DNA of 64,000 bases from Marinicella litoralis (GTDB lineage: Bacteria > Pseudomonadota > Gammaproteobacteria > Xanthomonadales > Marinicellaceae). The stretch lies in contig NZ_NIHB01000002.1 in assembly GCF_002591915.1 (NCBI RefSeq), positions 504,133 to 568,132 of the forward strand. The letters are read 5' to 3'. Positions 50,013 through 58,751 of this stretch are shown here, piece by piece. The notes beneath the pieces are model-generated. The model was not told the DNA's origin. It did no database searches and saw only the letters and a program-made list of their open reading frames with translations. The stretch's first letter is position 1; every line of letters begins with the position of its first letter. The position numbers and the translations under genes are program-made.

Positions 50013-51068
50013 ATGATTTTACTGTTGCTGTATGTATTTGGCGCCCTGTTTTTTTCTTTTTTGTGCTCTATAGCCGAAGCTGTTTTACTGAGTATCACGC
50101 CTTCCTATATTGAAAACCTGAAGTCCACCGAGCCCGAGAAAGCCCAACGCATCAAACGCTTGCGATTTGCGGAAATTGACCGATCACTGGCTGCCATATT
50201 GACCTTAAACACCATTGCCCATACGGTTGGTGCCATTGTTGCCGGCGCCAAGGCCACCCATGTATTTGGTGATGCATGGATTGGACTGTTTTCCGCGGTA
50301 ATCACAGTATTGATACTTTTCTTCTCGGAAATCATTCCAAAAACCATTGGCGCTGTTTACTGGAAATCCCTGGCCAGCCCGATCGCTTATTTGGTTCAAT
50401 TTCTGATTAAAATCTTGTACCCCATTATTTGGCTGTCTGAACAAGTCACCCGCTTAATTTCCAATAAGAAAAGTCACCATGATTTTTCACGTGATGAATT
50501 TGTGGCCATGGCAGGATTAGGACTCCGTACTGGCCACATCGAGGAACATGAATCGCGCATCATCGATAATTTATTCACTTTTAATGTGATCTATGCCAAA
50601 GACATCATGACGCCTCGAACCGTGATGGTTTGTTTTCCTGGTCATATTGATGTTGAAACCGCCTTTGAAACCTTGATTGAATCAACTTTTTCTCGAATAC
50701 CCATCTATTCTGATGATATGGATGACATTTCTTCTTTTGTACTCAAATCAGATATATTGATGGCTCAAGCCAAGGGTGAAAACGCACCACTGATCGAATT
50801 ACAACGTGAATTATTGACAGTCATTGAATCCACCAGCTTGCCCACTTTGTTGGAAATGCTGTTAAACCAACGTCAACACATTGCATTGGTGGTCGATGAA
50901 TATGGCCACACCGCCGGTTTGGTCACTTTAGAAGATGTGGTGGAAACCTTATTGGGTTTAGAAATCATGGATGAAGTGGATCAGGTTCAAGACATGCAGA
51001 AACATGCGCGAAAAAAATGGCGACAAAGGGCCATCGCCAAAGGTTTGGTGGTTGATGAAGACACCTGA
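50013..51068 (+). CDS. CNNM/CBS-domain transporter-like membrane protein
   Basis: 351 residues. A CNNM (DUF21) transmembrane domain of three to four helices (about 1-150: FSFLCSIAEAVLLSI, then IIPKTIGAVYWKSLASP) is followed by a CBS pair (about 190-315; IMTPRTVMVC, SRIPIYSDD, LVVDEYGHTAGLVTLEDVVE). The C-terminal CorC/HlyC domain of longer relatives is missing. Members are linked to magnesium/cobalt efflux. Its cargo here is inferred from family only. Confidence 0.9.
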   Translation: MILLLLYVFGALFFSFLCSIAEAVLLSITPSYIENLKSTEPEKAQRIKRLRFAEIDRSLAAILTLNTIAHTVGAIVAGAKATHVFGDAWIGLFSAVITVLILFFSEIIPKTIGAVYWKSLASPIAYLVQFLIKILYPIIWLSEQVTRLISNKKSHHDFSRDEFVAMAGLGLRTGHIEEHESRIIDNLFTFNVIYAKDIMTPRTVMVCFPGHIDVETAFETLIESTFSRIPIYSDDMDDISSFVLKSDILMAQAKGENAPLIELQRELLTVIESTSLPTLLEMLLNQRQHIALVVDEYGHTAGLVTLEDVVETLLGLEIMDEVDQVQDMQKHARKKWRQRAIAKGLVVDEDT

Positions 51069-51130
51069 ATTGTTACTTAACTGGTGTCTGAATGTGCTAA
51101 CCTTAAAGACCCATAAACAGTCTGAAATCC

Positions 51131-52378
51131 ATGCAAGATAAAATCCATGACGTCGTCATCTTTGGAGCCACCAGTTTTGTTGGCCAACTCATCTGTGAAT
51201 ACATGGTTCATCAATTCTCAGCAAAGGATTTATCTTGGGCATTGGCTGGGCGCAGTGAATCAAAACTAAAAGCACTCAAAAGTCAATTAGGTGCAGCGGC
51301 CAATGACTTGCCATTGATCCTGGCCGACGCCAATGATTTGAAAGCTTTGAAAAACATGTGCCAACAAGCCAAAGTAGTGGTCTCTACGGTTGGGCCTTAT
51401 GATTTATATGGCGAAACTTTGATTCAAGCTTGTGCTGAAACAGGAACCGACTATTGTGACTTGACTGGGGAAGCACATTGGATCAGTAAAATGCTGGAAA
51501 AATATGAATCGACGGCCAAACAATCTGGAGCCCGCATTGTTCATTGTACCGGCTTTGACTCTATCCCATCAGACTTGGGCGTTCATTTCTTACAAGGTGA
51601 AGCAAAAAGCCGGTTTGGCAGTCATTGTAATCAAGTGAAATTACGCATTAAAAATATGCGCGGTGCCGCCTCAGGAGGCACCATAGCCACCGCTTTGAAT
51701 ATTGCCAAACAAATCAAAATGGATCCTCAGGTTAAAAAGGTCATGGTTAATCCATATGCACTTTGCCCTAAAGACCATGGATTCAAAACCAGACAAAAAG
51801 AAATCAAACTGGAATTTGATGCCACTTTCCAAAAATGGACCGGCCCATTTTTTATGTCCTCCATCAACACCCGCATTGTGCATCGCACCAATGCCTTGAG
51901 TAACCAGGCCTATGGCCAAGATTTTCAATACAATGAAGGAATGATGACGGGTAAAGGCATCAAAGGCAAATTGAGAGCACGCAGCATTTATTGGGGCTTG
52001 GATGCTTTCTTTACAGGAATCAGTATTGCCCCAATCAGGGCCTTATTGACCCGCTTTGTATTGCCTAAACCTGGCGAAGGACCCAGTAAAGAAGACCAAG
52101 CAAAAGGATTCTATGATTTCAGGTTCGTCGGCACCACTGAACAGGACGAACAAATCATCACCAAGGTTTATGGTGACATGGATCCAGGTTACGGCTCTAC
52201 AGCAAAAATCATTAGCCAGGCTGCCGTTTGTATGGCATTTGATGTCGCAGATGACGTTCCAGGTGGTTTCTGGACACCAGCGACTCTGATGGGTGATGTG
52301 CTGATTGATCGTTTAAATCAATATGCCGGGCTTACATTTTCTGTAAGCGAGACCAGCCACACAAAAACCGTTGATTGA
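51131..52378 (+). CDS. Saccharopine-dehydrogenase-like / trans-acting enoyl reductase family protein
   Basis: 415 residues. Rossmann motif VIFGATSFVGQLICEYM, then AGRSESKLKALKSQL and VVSTVGPYDLYGETLIQAC, all typical of the NADP-binding saccharopine-dehydrogenase fold; the closest described members are mycobacterial trans-acting enoyl reductases that work with polyketide synthases on cell-wall lipids. CTGFDSIPSDLG is the conserved second block. It lies about 1.1 kb upstream of the fatty acid cluster on the same strand, separated by a minus-strand gene and the long leader. Involvement with that cluster is only a possibility. Confidence 0.82.
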   Translation: MQDKIHDVVIFGATSFVGQLICEYMVHQFSAKDLSWALAGRSESKLKALKSQLGAAANDLPLILADANDLKALKNMCQQAKVVVSTVGPYDLYGETLIQACAETGTDYCDLTGEAHWISKMLEKYESTAKQSGARIVHCTGFDSIPSDLGVHFLQGEAKSRFGSHCNQVKLRIKNMRGAASGGTIATALNIAKQIKMDPQVKKVMVNPYALCPKDHGFKTRQKEIKLEFDATFQKWTGPFFMSSINTRIVHRTNALSNQAYGQDFQYNEGMMTGKGIKGKLRARSIYWGLDAFFTGISIAPIRALLTRFVLPKPGEGPSKEDQAKGFYDFRFVGTTEQDEQIITKVYGDMDPGYGSTAKIISQAAVCMAFDVADDVPGGFWTPATLMGDVLIDRLNQYAGLTFSVSETSHTKTVD

Positions 52379-52412
52379 AAGTTAAATAGACCTAAAAACA
52401 AATAAGCAGTGA

Positions 52413-52820
52413 TTAACCTCTGCAGGTGTTTTCATCTAAAACCACCTCTGCAAATTTCTTGTCGATGGCATTAAAATAAACATAATTAACGGCAACACCA
52501 AGTTCCAAAACTTCTTGTATCTCACGTTTTCCACAATTTTTTCGCTTTAGGTTTTCAAGCAGTCGCTCGTTCATTGCCTTCCGATCAAACGAAATTTGCT
52601 GAAAATCGATCAATTGATAATTGATAACCAGACCACGACTTGACTCATAGGCGCCTTTAAGTAACGTTTCATTGTCGATCATCTGACCTGACATGTTATT
52701 GATTTCTCTGACAGCATACTCCACCAATTGATTACGGTGACTTTTTTCACCCAACACGAAATGGTTAACCAACGCGCCAATGATGGCCAATATGACCACT
52801 GACTTAATCAGACTTCCCAT
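52413..52820 (-). CDS. Small membrane-anchored protein of unknown function
   Basis: 135 residues. An N-terminal transmembrane or signal-anchor helix (IKSVVILAIIGALVNHFVL) is followed by a soluble domain with two Cys residues (about 96 and 133) likely bridging. No family recognised. The gene runs against the saccharopine-type reductase and away from the fatty acid cluster; its 5' side borders the long AT-rich leader. Confidence 0.7.
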   Translation of the reverse strand: MGSLIKSVVILAIIGALVNHFVLGEKSHRNQLVEYAVREINNMSGQMIDNETLLKGAYESSRGLVINYQLIDFQQISFDRKAMNERLLENLKRKNCGKREIQEVLELGVAVNYVYFNAIDKKFAEVVLDENTCRG

Positions 52821-53084
52821 AACCCACTCCTTACTATTTAATATGTTTAAATTGCACGATTTTGCTTGAGGGATATTAGCACATAAAGCAATTCACCATG
52901 GTGATGGACTTGTCATACCTATACCATTCATCATTGTATTATTTTGCATCGGGGTGTTAATGCCGAAATATAACATGAAATAACTACCATTTAACTTAAC
53001 TACACCCAGTCGCATAATCCTTAGAGGCTTTAATTATATTCTCTAGAAAGTCTCATTTAGTAACTTACCTGATTTCAGATTTTT

Positions 53085-53102
53085 GGCGTACATTTGTTCT
53101 CT
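53085..53102. promoter_or_regulatory. FabR/DesT-like operator candidate, site 1
   Basis: GGCGTACA-TT-TGTTCTCT, an imperfect inverted repeat (5 of 8 positions), containing GCGTACATTTGT, which differs at one base from site 2. 365 bp upstream of the malonyl-transferase start. Confidence 0.45.
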
Positions 53103-53279
53103 TAAAACAATCAAATACAATTTGAATAACTGTGTTCCATTTTTTTTAAATAGCTTAATTACTCAAATTATAGGTTTTAAATCACTAAAAGTGATGATAT
53201 TTCAAACGTTTGTTTGATTAAATCGCAAATTACTTACTTGTTATGTATATTTAACATCCTTGTTAAATTTTCATTTTTC

Positions 53280-53297
53280 AGCGTACACTTGTACTAT
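53280..53297. promoter_or_regulatory. FabR/DesT-like operator candidate, site 2
   Basis: AGCGTACA-CT-TGTACTAT, an inverted repeat with 6 of 8 matching half-site positions and a perfect core GTACA-CT-TGTAC. From memory this resembles operators of the TetR-type unsaturated-fatty-acid repressor FabR. 170 bp before the first gene of the fatty acid cluster. Confidence 0.5.
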
Positions 53298-53467
53298 TAT
53301 TTGAATAATAAGTTGCTAATTCATGTGGAATTCATGATAATCCCCAAGTGTTTTAACACAGCATTGATTACCTTAAATGTTAATCAGTTGGTTTTGACTT
53401 CAAGATAAATACAAACAACGGTCTTTGCAAACAAACAAAAGATCTAACAATCAGGAATTATATTTTT

Positions 53468-54403
53468 ATGAGCGAGACAAAATCTAAGTTCAACGCAGTG
53501 GTATTCCCTGGACAAGGCGCACAAAAGTTGGGCATGGCCAAAGACTTTATCGAACAATACCCAGTGGCTGCCAAAGTGTTTGAAACTGCGAACGAAGTGC
53601 TCCCATTTGATATTTATGAAGTGTGTCATGAAAACGCCGACATGTTGAACCAGACCAATTACACCCAGCCTGCTATTTTGGTGGCAGAAATGGCCATGTA
53701 TGAATCTTTAAAAAGTGAATATGGACTCAACCCCAAAGCTTACGCTGGTCATTCTCTTGGAGAGTATTCAGCCTTGACTGCAGCCGGTGTTATTTCTTTT
53801 GAAACCGCACTTCAAATGGTCACCAAGCGCGGTGAACTGATGAACCAAGCCGCATCAGACGGCACCATGACTGCCATTATCATGGATGAAATACCCTATG
53901 CAGAAGTCACTCGCATTGCCAATCAACATCAGGTGGATGTGGCCAATGACAACTCACAACAACAGGTGGTTCTCAGTGGTTTGGAATCAGACATGACCAA
54001 TGCCATTACGGCCTTAACGCATCATTATAATGACGTGGCTTTCAGAGCCGTACCACTGACTGTCAGTTCTGCATTCCATTCAAGGTGGATGCAGTCTGTC
54101 GAACAAGTCTATATGGAATACCTACAACCATTCAAAGCGGATATGAATGTGACGAACTTACCTCAAGTCGCATCCAACTTTTTAGGTGGTTTTTATCCAG
54201 CTGACAAAGAGCAGTTGGTAACCGCTTTGGCCAAACAAATCAGTGGCAGTGTTAAATGGCGCAGCAACATGGCACTTTTACAATCCATGCAAATTCTGGA
54301 ACTTGGGCCCAATCGCCCACTCAGGGGATTCTTCAAAACCATTGGGGTAGACATCACATCAGTGATCAATGTCAAGAGTGCAGCAAAAGCATTCAGCGCA
54401 TGA
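53468..54403 (+). CDS. FabD-like malonyl-CoA:ACP transacylase
   Basis: 311 residues. Family motifs: VVFPGQGAQKLGMAKD, the nucleophile GHSLGEY (Ser96) and the catalytic His204 in SSAFHSRWMQS. Residues after TAAG follow the classical FabD path, though RGELMNQAA keeps the malonate-binding Arg (Arg121 near 120). It loads malonyl groups on ACP for chain extension. First gene of a nine-gene cluster; the next gene starts 46 bp later. Probably not the housekeeping fabD, which normally lies in fabH-fabD-fabG-acpP. Confidence 0.9.
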   Translation: MSETKSKFNAVVFPGQGAQKLGMAKDFIEQYPVAAKVFETANEVLPFDIYEVCHENADMLNQTNYTQPAILVAEMAMYESLKSEYGLNPKAYAGHSLGEYSALTAAGVISFETALQMVTKRGELMNQAASDGTMTAIIMDEIPYAEVTRIANQHQVDVANDNSQQQVVLSGLESDMTNAITALTHHYNDVAFRAVPLTVSSAFHSRWMQSVEQVYMEYLQPFKADMNVTNLPQVASNFLGGFYPADKEQLVTALAKQISGSVKWRSNMALLQSMQILELGPNRPLRGFFKTIGVDITSVINVKSAAKAFSA

Positions 54404-54449
54404 TATCAACATTCGTTTATTTAAGTCATTTTATACAAAGGAGTTCCAA

Positions 54450-55382
54450 GTGAATATATTCAACAAAAACCATTGGGCATTGATACTGGGCGGATCAAGT
54501 GGTTTTGGTTTAGCCAGTGCAAAAAAACTCAGTCAACAAGGGATGAATGTATGTGTGGTTCACCGTGACAGGCGGGGCGCGATGGACAAAATCAACCAAG
54601 AATTTGAAGTCGTTAAATCCAATGGAACTCAGTTCCTCAGCTTCAATGTTGATGCATTAAGCGAAAATGGCATGGACCTAGTATTGACCGAATTGAAGTC
54701 CAAAATGGGGCAATCTGGTCAAGTCCGCGTGCTGTTGCACTCCATTGCATTTGGTAACTTGAAACCCATCGCACCCGTCATCAAAGAACGCAATCAAGGG
54801 GTTGTGGAATTGGCTAAAAAGCTGAACATCGATGAAGCTGCGCTGAACCTTGCCGTGGCTGATTTGCTGGCAGAAAGCACCGATGAATTGTTTCCTTTAG
54901 AATCACCACAATACAGTGACAACCTGATTGAAGACGAAGACATGGCTCGTACCATTTATAGCATGGGAACCAGTTTATTGACTTGGACCCAAAAACTGTC
55001 GATGGCCCAAATGTTTGCTGAGGATGCTCGGGTTTTGGGCTTAACCAGTGAAGGCAATACGGTGGCATGGCGTGGTTATGCAGCCGTTTCAGCGGCCAAA
55101 GTGGCACTGGAATCGGTATCGCGATCAATTGCAGTTGAGTTTGCACCCCAAGGCATTCGATCCAACATCATACAAGCTGGTGTCACAGACACCAAAGCTT
55201 TACAAGCCATACCAGGCAGTGGTCGCATGAAGTCTGTGGCCAAGTTGAAAAATCCATTCAAACGATTAACCACACCTGAGGATGTGGCCGACGTGGTGTC
55301 ACTGTTATCCCGAGACGAGGCCCAGTGGATCAATGGCGCACTGATCAGGGCTGATGGCGGCGAACAAATTGCTTCATTCTAA
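54450..55382 (+). CDS. FabI-like enoyl-ACP reductase with internal insertion
   Basis: 310 residues from GTG 54450, preceded by a strong AAAGGAG; an ATG at 54369 lies inside the previous gene. SDR fold with GGSSGFGLASA and the FabI signature VLLHSIAFGN. The catalytic pair is Tyr210 and Lys217 with six residues between (YAAVSAAK), the FabI-type spacing rather than Tyr-x3-Lys. Compared with the usual 260 residues there are about 45 extra, located around residues 105-185. It reduces the enoyl-ACP intermediate to saturated acyl-ACP. Ends GADGGEQIASF. Confidence 0.85.
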   Translation: MNIFNKNHWALILGGSSGFGLASAKKLSQQGMNVCVVHRDRRGAMDKINQEFEVVKSNGTQFLSFNVDALSENGMDLVLTELKSKMGQSGQVRVLLHSIAFGNLKPIAPVIKERNQGVVELAKKLNIDEAALNLAVADLLAESTDELFPLESPQYSDNLIEDEDMARTIYSMGTSLLTWTQKLSMAQMFAEDARVLGLTSEGNTVAWRGYAAVSAAKVALESVSRSIAVEFAPQGIRSNIIQAGVTDTKALQAIPGSGRMKSVAKLKNPFKRLTTPEDVADVVSLLSRDEAQWINGALIRADGGEQIASF

Positions 55383-55395
55383 GGCGAGATAACTG

Positions 55396-56412
55396 ATGCT
55401 ATATATACATGGTGCAGGTCACTACCACCCATCCAATGTCATTGACAATGCTTTTCTTGAAAGCTTAGACATCGGTACCACCGATGATTGGATTATAGAG
55501 CGAGTGGGTATTCAAAAACGCCATACGGTTATGAATCTTAATGACATCAAAACCACCCACAACCGTTCAGTGGGTGAGTCACAAGTACAAATTAACAGTG
55601 CACAAATGGGTGCCAAAGCGATCACCATGGCCTTAGCACGGGCTGGCATCAGCAAAGATGAAGTTGGCATGGTGTTGGCCGCTTCATGCTCTCCCACCTA
55701 CTCCTTACCGGCCAATGCCTGCGTGATTGCCCAAGCTTGTGAAATCGATGCATTTGCAGTGGACATTTCATCGGCCTGTTCAAGCTTTGCCGCACACATG
55801 CACTTTTTAAACAACATGCAAGCAGCAGCGGTACCCGACTATGTGGTTTGTGTGATCCCAGAAAGTTGGACCACCACCACAGACTACAGCGACCGCCGTA
55901 CGGCCGTGTTGATTGGTGATGGGGCCGCTGCTGTGGTGGTTTCCAAGAAGCACGTTGCAGCCATGAAGATAAAACACACCACCATGACTTCAAACCCTGA
56001 AGCGTGGGAGAAAGTACAAACCAAAACCGGCCATCACTTCTTTCAAGAAGGCTTATCGGTACAAAAATTCGCCATCAAAAAAACCATTGAAACTTTCAAA
56101 TTATTGGCTGAGCAGTCAGCGCTGCCATTGAACCAACATTATTTCATCAGCCACCAAGCCAATTTAACCATGCTGAAATCAGTTTGCAAAAAATTAAAAA
56201 TTGCCGACGAAAAACACCTTTTTAATGTGGACCAATATGGCAACTGCGGCGCAGCCGGCGCACCCAGCGTGTTGTCACAAAACTGGGATCAGTTCAAAGC
56301 AGGCGATCACATTACCTTGGTGGTGGTGGGCGCAGGCCTGACTTGGGGTGGCATGCAAATTTCGGTCGATGAGACCAACCAAACCAGCAGCGGAGCAAAC
56401 CATGCAGCTTAA
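55396..56412 (+). CDS. Beta-ketoacyl-ACP synthase III (FabH-like)
   Basis: 338 residues with the complete KAS III triad: Cys128 in DISSACSSFAAH, His253 in FISHQANLTML and Asn283 in DQYGNCGAAGAPS. The Cys-His-Asn set marks decarboxylating starter condensation. It usually takes acetyl- or longer acyl-CoA and malonyl-ACP. Starter choice cannot be read here, but presence of a dedicated KAS III means the cluster can begin its own chains. It starts 13 bp after the enoyl reductase and overlaps the FabA-like gene by 11 bp. Confidence 0.92.
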   Translation: MLYIHGAGHYHPSNVIDNAFLESLDIGTTDDWIIERVGIQKRHTVMNLNDIKTTHNRSVGESQVQINSAQMGAKAITMALARAGISKDEVGMVLAASCSPTYSLPANACVIAQACEIDAFAVDISSACSSFAAHMHFLNNMQAAAVPDYVVCVIPESWTTTTDYSDRRTAVLIGDGAAAVVVSKKHVAAMKIKHTTMTSNPEAWEKVQTKTGHHFFQEGLSVQKFAIKKTIETFKLLAEQSALPLNQHYFISHQANLTMLKSVCKKLKIADEKHLFNVDQYGNCGAAGAPSVLSQNWDQFKAGDHITLVVVGAGLTWGGMQISVDETNQTSSGANHAA

Positions 56413-56995
56413 GTACCAAGATTTTTTAGCCAGAACTGAATTCAGCAAACAAGAATTACTGGCCTATTCATGGGGAGATTTGGTGGCAGACCCACCGATT
56501 GAAGGCTGTGGTTTATTGCCGTCTCCGCCCATGTTGATGTTTGATCGAATCACCGAAATTTCTCACAAAGGCAAACGAGGTCGCATAGTTGCCGAACAAG
56601 ACATCTCATTGGATGACTGGTTCTTTCAGTGCCACTTTCGCAAAGACCCTGTACAACCAGGTTGTTTGGGCGTTGATGCTGTTTGGCAGTTGATTGGTTT
56701 TTACGCCATCATACGTGGTGGCAAAGGTGCCGGCCGGGCTTTGGGTGCAGGTGAAATTGAGTTTTTTGGCCAAATTCGACCACACAACAAAGTGGTTCGC
56801 TATGAGATTGATATCAAACGCTACTCACACATGGCCGCTCAAGACGCTTCTATAGCCATTGGTTCGGCCAAAGTGTTTGTTGATGATGAGGAAATTTACA
56901 GCATCAAAGACGCCAAAGCAGGTATTTTCAAAGACATTCAATACACCAATTATCCGCATGAAAGTAAACAGGCTGTCGGAGGGACCTTAGGATGA
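56402..56995 (+). CDS. FabA-type 3-hydroxyacyl-ACP dehydratase/isomerase
   Basis: 197 residues from ATG 56402; the open frame begins at 56348 inside the KAS III gene. Alignment with E. coli FabA is clear: LPSPPMLMFDRI, DDWFFQCHFRKDPVQPGCLGVDAVWQLIGFY, GRALGAGEIEFFGQI. Catalytic His78 and Asp92 keep the 14-residue spacing of E. coli His70/Asp84. FabA dehydrates and isomerises to the cis-3 product, so the cluster can make an unsaturated acyl chain. It is about 25 residues longer than E. coli FabA, with a distinct N-terminus and tail. 4-bp overlap with the next gene. Confidence 0.92.
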   Translation: MQLKYQDFLARTEFSKQELLAYSWGDLVADPPIEGCGLLPSPPMLMFDRITEISHKGKRGRIVAEQDISLDDWFFQCHFRKDPVQPGCLGVDAVWQLIGFYAIIRGGKGAGRALGAGEIEFFGQIRPHNKVVRYEIDIKRYSHMAAQDASIAIGSAKVFVDDEEIYSIKDAKAGIFKDIQYTNYPHESKQAVGGTLG

Positions 56996-57456
56996 GTCAA
57001 CAACCACTGAGCTTTACAGAAATTTTGGATTTGGTGCCACAACAAGCCCCATTTCGCTTCATCGATGAAATCATTTCATTGCAGGAAGATGAAATTGTGG
57101 GTAGCTATACTTTCAAAGAAGATGAAAGTTTTTACGCGGGCCATTTTCCAGGAAAACCAGTGACACCAGGTGTTATTTTACTTGAAACCATGGCCCAAAC
57201 TGGGGTGGTGGCGTATGGGCTGTATTTACTGTCCTTGCAAGTCAAACGTGAGGAGTTAGACCAATGGTTGACTTTATTCAGTGATGCCGAAGTTGAATTC
57301 AGCAAACCAGTTTTTCCAGGTGAGAAAGTCACCATAACCGCCAAAAAAGTGTTTTGGCGAAGAATGAAATTAAAAGCCAGTGTCCAAATGCACAATGCCG
57401 CAGGGGAGTTGGTATCCAGTTGTGTTATTTCTGGCATGGGAGTACCGAAACAATGA
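56992..57456 (+). CDS. FabZ-type 3-hydroxyacyl-ACP dehydratase
   Basis: 154 residues of the hotdog fold, with AGHFPGKPVTPGVILLETMAQTG holding the catalytic His51 and Glu65 (14 apart, as His49/Glu63 in FabZ). FabZ dehydrates 3-hydroxyacyl-ACP without isomerisation. A dedicated FabZ-type enzyme beside a FabA-type one suggests alternating cycles that keep or bypass the double bond. It overlaps the neighbours by 4 bp on both sides. Confidence 0.9.
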   Translation: MSQQPLSFTEILDLVPQQAPFRFIDEIISLQEDEIVGSYTFKEDESFYAGHFPGKPVTPGVILLETMAQTGVVAYGLYLLSLQVKREELDQWLTLFSDAEVEFSKPVFPGEKVTITAKKVFWRRMKLKASVQMHNAAGELVSSCVISGMGVPKQ

Positions 57457-58733
57457 ATGAACAAAAAGAAAGGGTCGTAATCACTGGTATGGGTGTCGTC
57501 GCACCCAATGGTCACGGCTTGGCAGCTTATGAACAAGCTTTAAGGAACGGTGTTTCAGGAATCAGACACCAACCGCATTTGGCCGAGCATAAATTTGCGT
57601 GTCAAGTCGGTGGTATTCCACAGGGCATGGAAGAAATCAAACTGCAATACCTGTCAGAAGAATCACTGTTGGCAATGAATGAAGCCATGGTATTTGGTGC
57701 AGTGGCTGCTATTGATTGTTGGCGAGATGCCAAATTACCTGAACCCGGCAGTTGTGGCGATGAAGTGGATTGGGACACCGGCGCGATTATTGGAACAGGC
57801 ATCAGTGGTTTGGATACCATTGGTGAAAAACTGGTTCCTCTGACCGATGCAGGAAAAGTCAGAAGACTGGGATCCACCATGGTTGAACAAGTCATGGCCA
57901 GTTCCAGCAGTGCCAATATCGGCGGCATCTTAGGACTGGGCGGACAAGTCACCACCAATTCCAGTGCCTGTACCACTGGAACAGAAGCCATCGCCAATGG
58001 TTACCACACCATCCAAATGGGTCACAGCAAACGGGTGTTGGTAGGCGGTACAGAAGGTGCGTCTATATACAGCTGGGCAGGGTTTGATGCCATGCGGGTA
58101 CTGTCCAGGTCTTACAACGACAACCCAGAACAAGCTTCACGCCCAATGAGTGCATCGGCTGGTGGTTTTGTTCCTGGTTCAGGTGCTGGCATGCTGATGT
58201 TGGAGTCATTGAGCAGTGCCGAAGCCAGAGGGGCTTACATTTATGCCGAAGTATTGGGTGTCGACGTCAACTGCGGCGGTCAACGCAACGGTGGCAGCAC
58301 CACCTTCCCCAATCCAGTCGGCGTGCAACGTTGTATCCAAACAGCCTTAAAACGTGCCGGCATCAATGGTTCAGAGGTCGACTTAATCAATGGTCATTTA
58401 ACCGCCACCATGGCTGATCCATATGAAGTGAAAAATTGGCAACAAGCACTTAATTGTGAACCACAAGATTTACCGTTGATCAACTCAACCAAATCGATGA
58501 TTGGTCATGCTTTGGGCGCCGCAGGCGGATTAGAGTGTGTGGCTGCGGTGTTACAACTCGACAAAGGGTTTGTTCATGGCTCATTAAATTGTGCAGACAT
58601 ACACCCAGATTTGATGCCATTTGCCAACAGTATTGTACAAAAAACCCAAGCATCTGATGCGCAGGTTTTGGCCAAAGCCAGTTTCGGCTTTGGTGATGTG
58701 AATGCGTGTGTCGTATTCAAAAAATTTAATTAA
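57453..58733 (+). CDS. Beta-ketoacyl-ACP synthase II-like (FabF/FabB family)
   Basis: 426 residues from ATG 57453 (ATGA overlap with the FabZ-like stop). Cys173 in TTNSSACTTGTEAI, His314 in INGHLTATMADPYE and His352 in SMIGHALGAAGG form the Cys-His-His set of elongating KAS. The normal NAHGTST block is changed to NGHLTATMADP, an unusual variant. It condenses malonyl-ACP with growing acyl chains. Divergence suggests non-standard chain length or partner ACP. Precedes the ACP gene by 18 bp. Confidence 0.9.
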   Translation: MNEQKERVVITGMGVVAPNGHGLAAYEQALRNGVSGIRHQPHLAEHKFACQVGGIPQGMEEIKLQYLSEESLLAMNEAMVFGAVAAIDCWRDAKLPEPGSCGDEVDWDTGAIIGTGISGLDTIGEKLVPLTDAGKVRRLGSTMVEQVMASSSSANIGGILGLGGQVTTNSSACTTGTEAIANGYHTIQMGHSKRVLVGGTEGASIYSWAGFDAMRVLSRSYNDNPEQASRPMSASAGGFVPGSGAGMLMLESLSSAEARGAYIYAEVLGVDVNCGGQRNGGSTTFPNPVGVQRCIQTALKRAGINGSEVDLINGHLTATMADPYEVKNWQQALNCEPQDLPLINSTKSMIGHALGAAGGLECVAAVLQLDKGFVHGSLNCADIHPDLMPFANSIVQKTQASDAQVLAKASFGFGDVNACVVFKKFN

Positions 58734-58751
58734 ATTAACCGAGGAATTAAA

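Larger units (their letters stand above)
52821..53467. other. Long AT-rich intergenic region upstream of the fatty acid cluster
   Basis: About 650 bp without a convincing gene (the short open frame 53214-53408 looks accidental). Besides two FabR-like dyads it holds a 12-bp palindrome TCACCATGGTGA (52893-52904), an inverted repeat ATCACT-N3-AGTGAT (53181-53195) and TCAAAC-N4-GTTTGA (53202-53217). These crowded dyads suggest a regulatory region; no -10/-35 pair stands out for the first gene. It also serves as upstream region of the minus-strand small gene. Confidence 0.6.

Noticed and set aside
53214-53408. 64-residue open frame in the AT-rich leader of the fatty acid cluster
   Set aside because: Composition is that of random AT-rich sequence, no ribosome-binding site, and no family pattern.
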